IMG/VR virus record: IMGVR_UViG_3300028735_000012
Span: 1-53,831 of that record
Source of the DNA: a virus
Direction: 5' to 3' (one strand)
DNA length: 53,831 nucleotides
Shown: positions 47,884-53,831 of the stretch, in pieces
Layout of the letters: every line of letters begins with the position of its first letter
Position numbering within the stretch: position 1 is the stretch's first letter
The notes under the pieces: generated by a model
The model's database searches: none
Told to the model about the DNA's origin: nothing
What the model saw: the letters and a program-made list of their open reading frames with translations, nothing else
Translations under genes and position numbers: made by a program

Positions 47884-48975
47884 ATGCCTAACACGCATGT
47901 GGATAACGTTGCTGATCGCATTTCTTTTTCCTGGCTTACACCTGACGTAGGCGGCCCGGATCTGCAATTGGCCAACAATGGCTCTCGCCTGACTGCACCG
48001 GCGTTGGTGGATTATGACTATCTTAATGTGTTTGTTCGGCAAATGATTGGCTTCCCTGAGATTGAAACGGTTTTTCCCAATGGGCAACCTGCAAGGTATA
48101 TCCAACGCAACATTCCTTACGTTTGGCCAGATTTGCTTGACAACGATGCCAAGCCATTCCTCTTTTGCCAAAGCGTGCAGCGAGTCGAGGGGGTCGGTCC
48201 AATCGGCAACTATCCACTCACGGGATCGCCACGCTATCGATGGGCCAAAGTCTGGCTTACCTTTGCCAGCGTACCTTACGGTATCCTGCATGATGCGGAT
48301 CCACGACTGTACCGCGACTACAATAGCAACGATCCCGGAGGTACACCTTACTGGGACACAGCCACGTCGCAGAACCTAGCTCCTGACGAAAGCACGCTTG
48401 CACGCTATGTCGCCACCGGGGGCGACCCGTTCGACCGGGCCATTAGCATTCCCACGGGCCTCATGCGCATGGTGCATGACCCGGGCGATTTAGTTGCGGC
48501 CAATGGCGGCGTGCGTGCCCAAAATGTCAACGAGCCGGGGCCGTACATTGCTGAAGCAATGGGCATGATCGAACCAGGCTGGGATCGCGTTTATACGCAT
48601 CATCATGTGCCTGAAGTGCCTGTGCGGACTATCCTCGCTGCCATGGGCACCGTTAACGAATTTGAATTTGATGGTTTTCCGGCAGGGACGCTTCTTTGTT
48701 TAGCTCCCAAAGTTCGGCCATTTAATTCCGCCCTTGGCACACTGATTTTTGACATTGACTATCGTTTTCGCTACGTCGCCAAGATTCGCCGACGTGATCA
48801 AGTCAATGTGGGACACAATTTTTTTCTGCGGCGTGTAATTCGTGGTACGACTTCAGCACCTCAGCCGGACATTGATTATCGGCAGATTACATTGACTGGC
48901 TTAGCAAACGGGCGTCCCACATATGCACCTTTTGATTTTCGCAAGCTGTTTCGTCCTGATCCACCAATTCCGTAA
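47884..48975 (+). CDS. Tail-tip or distal tail protein
   Basis: A 363-residue protein; TTAGGAG before the ATG at 47884. Residues are beta-rich with many aromatic and proline residues (YRWAKVWLTFASVPYGIL, DRVYTHHHVPEVPVRTILAA, IDYRFRYVAKIRRRDQ), typical of baseplate-hub or minor-tail proteins. A repeated pair of histidines (THHHVPEV) could bind metal. Position directly after the tape measure is that of distal-tail proteins. No family assigned. Confidence 0.65.
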   Translation: MPNTHVDNVADRISFSWLTPDVGGPDLQLANNGSRLTAPALVDYDYLNVFVRQMIGFPEIETVFPNGQPARYIQRNIPYVWPDLLDNDAKPFLFCQSVQRVEGVGPIGNYPLTGSPRYRWAKVWLTFASVPYGILHDADPRLYRDYNSNDPGGTPYWDTATSQNLAPDESTLARYVATGGDPFDRAISIPTGLMRMVHDPGDLVAANGGVRAQNVNEPGPYIAEAMGMIEPGWDRVYTHHHVPEVPVRTILAAMGTVNEFEFDGFPAGTLLCLAPKVRPFNSALGTLIFDIDYRFRYVAKIRRRDQVNVGHNFFLRRVIRGTTSAPQPDIDYRQITLTGLANGRPTYAPFDFRKLFRPDPPIP

Positions 48976-48992
48976 GCGCGCGAGGATGGTTG

Positions 48993-51092
48993 ATGCGTTG
49001 GTCGAACTGGAACCCAGATAATCACGCTGCCGCTGTAGGCGTACCGTTTGCGTTGAACGACGGCTTGGTCGAGGCGGGGCATGGCCGAGCGGGGCAACTG
49101 GCCTTGCTGCCGCCCACGGGGGACATTCACGGTCGGCTCACGGCAGAGTTGGGGGATGGCTACTACACCTGGGAAGCGGTGGTCTTCAACACGGACACTC
49201 AGGAATGGGAGCGTTCGTCGTTTTTGACCCAGGGCGATGAGCGGCTTGTAGCGGTAGAGGCCAATCGGACTATTGGCTTGCCGGCAGGTAGAGAAGGGGT
49301 GATTGTTCGACTGCGGCCTAATGATGTAGTTGGATTGCAAGCGGGGTGGCTGTTTCATCTTGCGGACAAGGTGCGAGTGGGCCGAGTGATTTTGCCGGAT
49401 CCGGATGAAGATGGTGCGTACTTGGTGGGCTTGCTCGAACTACGGCGAGCTGTGTTGGGCAGCGGCTCAGGCAGTGGCAGCGGATCGGGTAGTGGTAGCG
49501 GTGGCAATTCTGTTGGTCCACTGACTTGGCGGACAATCGGCGTGGCACGGTTCCTGCCAATTGCAGGCGAGGCGCTCACAGTGGGAAAAAGGTATCACGG
49601 ATTCCCAGCCAATATCCGCTCACGAGACGGTAGGTCCGTATATACGACCGATTCCTGTTGTGAACTTTCTCCCCCGATTTCTAGCGGAAGCGGAAGCGGA
49701 AGCGGGAGCGGGAACATCAATATTTCAGGTCGGTATCCATGCGACTGCTATTTTGAAACAGAATCTCCTTTTTATGTCACACTGTCTGGTTTTACTGGAC
49801 AATATGGCAAATATGCCAATACATGCCTACGCTTGGAAAAGTTCGGGCTTGATCCAACTCTTCAACAATCTCTTTATTGCATGTGGCGAACCGAATGCTT
49901 TATTCCACTAAACCCCGATGATCAATTCTCGGGTTTTACACAAATGCATATTTTGGCAGAACTTAATAATTGGCCTGATCCAAGTGCGCCTGTGATTTCT
50001 AGGATATATAATCTTTACATTCGTTTGTATATAAGAGACTTATCATTTGCATCATTTACAATGATGCCCATTACGATTGCCGATGCAGTTTTTGAGAAGA
50101 TAGAGAGGATAGACAATACAACCGTGGCAAATTGCGACAACATTCAATTGAATTTTGTTGATAGCTTTGCATCCGAATGGTTCATTTGGAGGCCGGATTT
50201 AATCAGGGGGGGGGCTTTGTCCTTAAACCTGGTGCGTAATCCATGCGTTCCTTGTCTTGGCCTCTCAAGCAGCGTGCCTCCTGGGTGTCTTACCACTACT
50301 TGCTACGAAGTCACTTTCCCCGACGAGGGCGGCGTCTGCTCGAACTTTGCTGGCCTGCGAAAACTGGTCTGGCTGCGCGACAATCTGTGGTACGATCCTA
50401 CGCTCGCCGACCCTGACATCGGACCCAACTACATCGGACTGGAAATTCAGGCCGACGGCACGGCCTATCTGTACGTCTACCGCAGCCAGATGCCAAGTCC
50501 TTTTGCAGTGGCTTGGCTACTTGATCCATTTGATTGCGATACAGGCGGCACCGGAGTAGAGATTTTTGGCGAAGGCTCGTGTCTCTTGGACCTTACGCCA
50601 GTGGTCAGTGTTACTACCTGTCCTTCGGGAGGCCCAGGCTCTGGGTCTGGCTCCGGCAGTGGAAGTGGCTCTGGTGGCGGCTCTGGCAGCGGCTCTGGCA
50701 GTGGGGCTGGCAGTGGGGCTGGCAGTGGTTCAGGCAGTTCAGGCGGTTCAGGCGGTGGCGGTGGCTCAGGTGGCGGTTCAGGCAGCCAAAACTACTGCTT
50801 CCCCGCCACGTCACTGGGATCCTGCGGCACCTTCGATGCAGCGACATTGCTGCCTGCCGGCCACAATACATGGTACGCTAGCAACGGAGTGCAAGACATT
50901 ACCCTCGTGGTCACAGGCGGCACAGCAACGCTGGAAATCTTTGACGGTTTTGCACAAGCACAATACAACTGCGCGGCGTGGAATCCAGCTACAGGCGGCA
51001 CGTTTACCTTTGCCAGCACCGGCGAACCTTCTTGCAATTACCCTGGCACGATTACGATTACGCCGGCCCCCTGTGTGGAGGAGGGATCCTAA
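48993..51092 (+). CDS. Large tail protein with Gly-Ser linkers, fibre-like
   Basis: A 699-residue protein; GAGGATGG before the ATG at 48993. Three parts are separated by Gly-Ser-rich linkers near residues 155-173 and 230-246, with a longer one near 549-598 that includes SGSGSGSGSGS runs. The C-terminal 100 residues carry a small beta domain (DAATLLPAGHNTWYASNGVQ, TLVVTGGTATLEIFDGFA) like carbohydrate-binding lectin domains. Cysteine-rich inserts (CEVTF, CDTGGTG, CLLDL) are present. The linkers give mobility, suggesting a receptor-binding tail fibre. A run of nine G bases is near 50207. Confidence 0.68.
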   Translation: MRWSNWNPDNHAAAVGVPFALNDGLVEAGHGRAGQLALLPPTGDIHGRLTAELGDGYYTWEAVVFNTDTQEWERSSFLTQGDERLVAVEANRTIGLPAGREGVIVRLRPNDVVGLQAGWLFHLADKVRVGRVILPDPDEDGAYLVGLLELRRAVLGSGSGSGSGSGSGSGGNSVGPLTWRTIGVARFLPIAGEALTVGKRYHGFPANIRSRDGRSVYTTDSCCELSPPISSGSGSGSGSGNINISGRYPCDCYFETESPFYVTLSGFTGQYGKYANTCLRLEKFGLDPTLQQSLYCMWRTECFIPLNPDDQFSGFTQMHILAELNNWPDPSAPVISRIYNLYIRLYIRDLSFASFTMMPITIADAVFEKIERIDNTTVANCDNIQLNFVDSFASEWFIWRPDLIRGGALSLNLVRNPCVPCLGLSSSVPPGCLTTTCYEVTFPDEGGVCSNFAGLRKLVWLRDNLWYDPTLADPDIGPNYIGLEIQADGTAYLYVYRSQMPSPFAVAWLLDPFDCDTGGTGVEIFGEGSCLLDLTPVVSVTTCPSGGPGSGSGSGSGSGSGGGSGSGSGSGAGSGAGSGSGSSGGSGGGGGSGGGSGSQNYCFPATSLGSCGTFDAATLLPAGHNTWYASNGVQDITLVVTGGTATLEIFDGFAQAQYNCAAWNPATGGTFTFASTGEPSCNYPGTITITPAPCVEEGS

Positions 51093-51095
51093 GTC

Positions 51096-52412
51096 ATGCC
51101 CTGCGGTCATGCAGTTCCGTCGCCACGTTGTTCCGAATGTCGAGCTAAGCTGCCTTTGCCCGCCGCATCGCTGCCCACAGCCATGCGTCCACCTGCCGCC
51201 GCAAACACAACTGCGACCTCAATCGCAAACACAGCTGAGCGGCTGGAACGTCTGGAACGCTTCGCACCGTGTGTGCATCGCGGTGCAGCTACTGGCGAAA
51301 CGTCACGATGTCTAGACGGCTGTGGCAACACTCTGTATCCACTGTACGCTTGTAGCCTGCATAGAGTTTGCTCGGGACTGGTCCGCACCGAAGCGGGCCG
51401 CTCGTGTTTGCGGTGCAGTGATCGCACAACGCAAAGGGTAAATCGAGAAATTGTGCCGGGCCTAATAGACCCAATCCAAGCCAAAGAGTTGCAACCTGCA
51501 CCTCCAGCATGGCCCTTGCGTACTGAAGTGCGACAAGAGCATATCGCGGCTCTTCAATTTGTGCGCGAACAAGCCGCCAAGGTGAAGCTGGAGCATGCAC
51601 GGGGCGAAGGAGTGCTTCTCGTAGGCGGTGGTCGCTATGGTCCCATGGCTGCGTTGTCGGCCCACTTGCTGCGTGAAACAGGCTGTACACTTCCTGTTCA
51701 GATTTGGCACCGGGGCGGTCAAGAGGAACCGTTTGATCCCGCTTGGGTCGCGGACCTAAAAGACGTGAAAATCGTGGATGCCTCACAAGTAGTGACCGCG
51801 TTGCCGGAAAGCCAACGGCCCCGGATTTTGCGCGGCTGGGAACACAAGACGTTCGCAATGCTTCATTGTGGCTGGAAACGTATCTTATACTTAGATGCTG
51901 ATGCGTATTGTGTACGCAACCCAGAACCATTGTTTAATTTGCTGGCTGAAGATCCTTTTGTTTACTGGATCGATTTGGCCAACACAGCAAGCAATGTGGA
52001 TCCTTATGCGTTCGGGCTGGATCCCCAAGCGGTAGCCGAAGTGCCCCCCGTGCAAGGCGGGCAATTGTTGGTAGATTTGCGAGCGTTTAGTCGCGAGTTT
52101 GTGATTGCTCATTGGCTGAACCAGCACAGTGACTATGCCTACTACGACGGCAAGTATGGTGGTCGCAAGTATGCTTTTGGGGATCAGGATCAATGGCGTG
52201 TCACGTTGGCCGCCACGCAAAGGCGCTATCGCACGTTGGGCAATGCCCGCTGTGTCAGCGGCATTTTCGAGTGTCGCTGGGAAGGCACGTCGTGGATAGT
52301 GCATCGTTGTCAAGCTAAGTTTTGGCCGGGCCAGCCTTTGCCGACGCGACACGAGCATCTACCGCTGGAGCAGCAGGTGTTTGAGACATGGCAGCGAATC
52401 GTCAGCCGGTAG
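51096..52412 (+). CDS. Glycosyltransferase-like protein fused to a cysteine-rich domain
   Basis: A 438-residue protein with GGAGGAGGG before the ATG. The N-terminal 130 residues are cysteine-rich (CGHAVPSPRCSECR, CLDGCGNTLYPLYACSLHRV, SCLRC), like a zinc module. The C-terminal domain has a GT-A fold: EGVLLVGGGRYGPMAALSAH, KTFAMLHCGWKRILYLDADA with the DxD motif DADAY (about 267-271), and GGQLLVDLRAF. It resembles GT8 or mannosyltransferase-type enzymes that use nucleotide sugars and a metal. In the tail region it could glycosylate a fibre or alter host surface sugars. Confidence 0.75.
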   Translation: MPCGHAVPSPRCSECRAKLPLPAASLPTAMRPPAAANTTATSIANTAERLERLERFAPCVHRGAATGETSRCLDGCGNTLYPLYACSLHRVCSGLVRTEAGRSCLRCSDRTTQRVNREIVPGLIDPIQAKELQPAPPAWPLRTEVRQEHIAALQFVREQAAKVKLEHARGEGVLLVGGGRYGPMAALSAHLLRETGCTLPVQIWHRGGQEEPFDPAWVADLKDVKIVDASQVVTALPESQRPRILRGWEHKTFAMLHCGWKRILYLDADAYCVRNPEPLFNLLAEDPFVYWIDLANTASNVDPYAFGLDPQAVAEVPPVQGGQLLVDLRAFSREFVIAHWLNQHSDYAYYDGKYGGRKYAFGDQDQWRVTLAATQRRYRTLGNARCVSGIFECRWEGTSWIVHRCQAKFWPGQPLPTRHEHLPLEQQVFETWQRIVSR

Positions 52413-52420
52413 TTTTCTAA
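52409..52420 (+). promoter_or_regulatory. Late-region motif, site 6
   Basis: GTAGTTTTCTAA, 33 bases before the start at 52442; its TAG is the stop codon of the glycosyltransferase gene. Confidence 0.4.
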
Positions 52421-52441
52421 TAAACACCAAGGGGCAAATTC

Positions 52442-53116
52442 ATGGTCACATTGTATCGAGATGCGTTTGTTGGTGAAATTACTGCTTGGGCCAAAGAGAT
52501 TGACCTGCCACACCGGCTGACACAGGTATTGAACAATCCGCAGACGCTGCCGGAGCTTGCTAAACTCGCACGAGTAGGCTTAGCGTTTATCGAGGAAGAT
52601 CGCATTCAATTTTACGATGCTGAGAAAGTGTTGCAGTTAAGTGAGATGGCGTGCCAAGCAGGACTCATCAACGCGCAGGAAAAAGAACAGCTATTAGACT
52701 TGATTCGTTTTGACCCCGAACAAGAGCGGCTAGCGGGCCTAGCCGAACAATGGCTGGCACGCATCGAAGAAGTCGAAAACTACGAACTAAATCTACGGAC
52801 GCTGGAAGCTCGGCTGGAACAGCTACGGCAAAAACACCCGCAAGGCTGGCCCAAGGAACTCGAGGCTTGGCGACAGCGCACGCTACCGGAAGTGTATGCC
52901 GATTTGACCTTGAGCGACGAGCAAGTCCAGTTGTTAGTCGAGTTGTTAGAACTCGATCAATTGCAACGGCAGCGGCGTTCGACGTTGGGAGAGCTGACCA
53001 AGGCCCGGGAGTATCGGGACCATCTCGCCAATCAGCTACCACAATCTCAGCGAGACGAGCTGTACCAAGAAGCACTGAAGCGGCGTCAACTGCGGAAAGT
53101 GAGTACGGAATCATGA
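52442..53116 (+). CDS. Helical protein of the tail-fibre region
   Basis: A 224-residue protein with AAGGGG upstream. It is rich in Glu, Leu, Gln and Arg and strongly coiled-coil (EVENYELNLRTLEARLEQLR, QVQLLVELLELDQLQRQRRS, ELYQEALKRRQLRKVS), with a small N-terminal globular part (LYRDAFVGEITAWAKEIDLP). It overlaps the truncated repeat gene by ATGA, so the two are probably made together. It may be a fibre-attachment or chaperone protein; no family recognised. Confidence 0.6.
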   Translation: MVTLYRDAFVGEITAWAKEIDLPHRLTQVLNNPQTLPELAKLARVGLAFIEEDRIQFYDAEKVLQLSEMACQAGLINAQEKEQLLDLIRFDPEQERLAGLAEQWLARIEEVENYELNLRTLEARLEQLRQKHPQGWPKELEAWRQRTLPEVYADLTLSDEQVQLLVELLELDQLQRQRRSTLGELTKAREYRDHLANQLPQSQRDELYQEALKRRQLRKVSTES

Positions 53117-53831
53117 GTGACGTTGCTGTTGCGCACGCGGGTTCTCCCTACGTTACGGTATATCCGTGGAGTACTACTGGCTTTGGTACGAAGTATGCCA
53201 ATCCCACGACCCTACCGACGGGATCGGGCTACGGTGTGTCCTTCTCTCCGAACGGTGATATCCTTACCGTGGCGCACGTGACTTCTCCCTTTGTCTCGGT
53301 GTATCCGTGGGATAGTAGTGGTTTTGGTACGAAGTACAGCAATCCCACAACTCTACCGACGGGTACGGGTCGCTTGGCGGTGTTTCCCCCCAACGGGGAT
53401 GCGATTGTGGTGGGGCATGAGACTTCTCCCTTCGTCACAGCCTATCCGTGGAGTAGTAGTGGCTTTGGCACGAAGTATACGAACCCTACGACGTTACCGA
53501 CGGGTACAGGCACGAGTGTAGCCTTCTCTCCGGGTGGCGACGTGGTGGCCTTGTCGCACGCGAATTCTCCCTTCATCACGGTGTATCCGTGGAGTAGTAG
53601 TACCGGCTTTGGTACCAAATACACCAATCCCACGACGCTGCCGACGGGGAACGGTCGTGGCGTAGCCTTTTCTCCTGCCAGCGACGTGATCGCGGTGGCC
53701 CATGCAACTTCTCCCTTCCTCACGGTGTATCGGTGGAATAGTGGTAGTGGTTTTGGCACCAAATATGCCAATCCCTCCACGTTGCCAGCGAGTACAGGCA
53801 CGTGGGTAGCTTTTTCTCCTGCTGGCAATGC
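53113..53831 (+). CDS. Repeat beta-propeller-like virion protein, 3' end cut off
   Basis: At least 239 residues, starting at the ATG overlapping the previous stop and running off the window. Repeats of about 47 residues have the cores VTVYPWSSSGFGTKYxNPTT, LPTGTG and VAFSPxGD(V/A)(V/I)AVAH; the SPxGD element is like WD40 and related propeller blades. Such proteins occur near tail-fibre genes of metagenomic phages and may bind host surfaces. The DNA repeats are very similar, which could explain why the sequence stops here. Confidence 0.75.
   Translation, partial: MSDVAVAHAGSPYVTVYPWSTTGFGTKYANPTTLPTGSGYGVSFSPNGDILTVAHVTSPFVSVYPWDSSGFGTKYSNPTTLPTGTGRLAVFPPNGDAIVVGHETSPFVTAYPWSSSGFGTKYTNPTTLPTGTGTSVAFSPGGDVVALSHANSPFITVYPWSSSTGFGTKYTNPTTLPTGNGRGVAFSPASDVIAVAHATSPFLTVYRWNSGSGFGTKYANPSTLPASTGTWVAFSPAGN

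Noticed and set aside
1-53831. tRNA genes, integrase and lysogeny repressor
   Set aside because: None was recognised on reading. Absence is not firm, because the missing segment beyond the window ends could carry them.
53113-53831. Window as a complete circular genome joined end to start
   Set aside because: Joining the ends puts the two cut-off genes in different frames and leaves the first fibre domain without its beginning.

Overview
The window looks like most of the genome of a tailed double-stranded DNA phage with a siphovirus-type tail, probably infecting a Planctomycetota-like bacterium. The phage call is firm: there is a TerS/TerL, HK97-type portal, S78 protease and major capsid block, followed by connector proteins, tail tube, tape measure and fibre-like genes, plus a phage replication and recombination set. 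The host call is inference. It rests on RCC1-type repeat proteins with a short leader resembling the repeat-companion segments common in planctomycetes, and on an HTH regulator of a type I associate with that phylum. No integrase, lysogeny repressor or tRNA was found. Both window ends fall inside repeat-rich virion genes that are cut off, so this may be a nearly complete genome broken in repeats.

Layout. 1-5.1 kb: end of a repetitive tail fibre, then small membrane, secreted and lipoprotein-like genes including a papain-like peptidase and a holin candidate (lysis or envelope region), closed by a terminator. 5.1-11.5 kb: a divergent minus-strand zinc-ribbon gene, a metallophosphoesterase, small early genes separated by strong hairpins, three tandem RCC1-like propeller genes, and small regulators. 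11.5-21 kb: recombination and replication: a RecA-like ATPase split in its Walker A motif by an intein, DUF669, a 1.4-kb array of degenerate GGYNN pentamers broken by hairpins, RusA, an SF2 helicase, and a prim-pol/DUF3987 protein. 21-27.5 kb: an HTH regulator, a two-repeat mini-CRISPR array, a sigma factor, a DUF1064 nuclease, a DNA methyltransferase, dCTP deaminase, ThyX, and an RHH regulator facing a strong promoter.

27.5-34.4 kb is the most unusual block. It is a tightly overlapping operon that reads as a type IV CRISPR effector of the IV-B kind (Csf1, Cas11-like, Csf2, Csf3), followed by an unknown protein, an IbrA-like PAPS reductase, an IbrB/ParB-like protein, a DPPW methyltransferase and a CysH-like protein. 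CysH is a known companion of type IV-B. The mini-array 5.6 kb upstream has one 36-nt spacer. It matches this phage's own tape measure gene at 29 of 36 bases, and in the same reading frame 10 of 12 codons specify identical residues. Most differences are synonymous. The simplest reading is a phage-borne guide aimed at the tape measure gene of a close relative, that is, an inter-phage competition device.

34.5-53.8 kb: packaging, head, neck, tail and fibre genes, all on the plus strand, with a recurring GTAGTTTYCT motif upstream of six late genes, then a glycosyltransferase and a truncated repeat protein. The phage sigma factor could serve these late sites, but that is a hypothesis.
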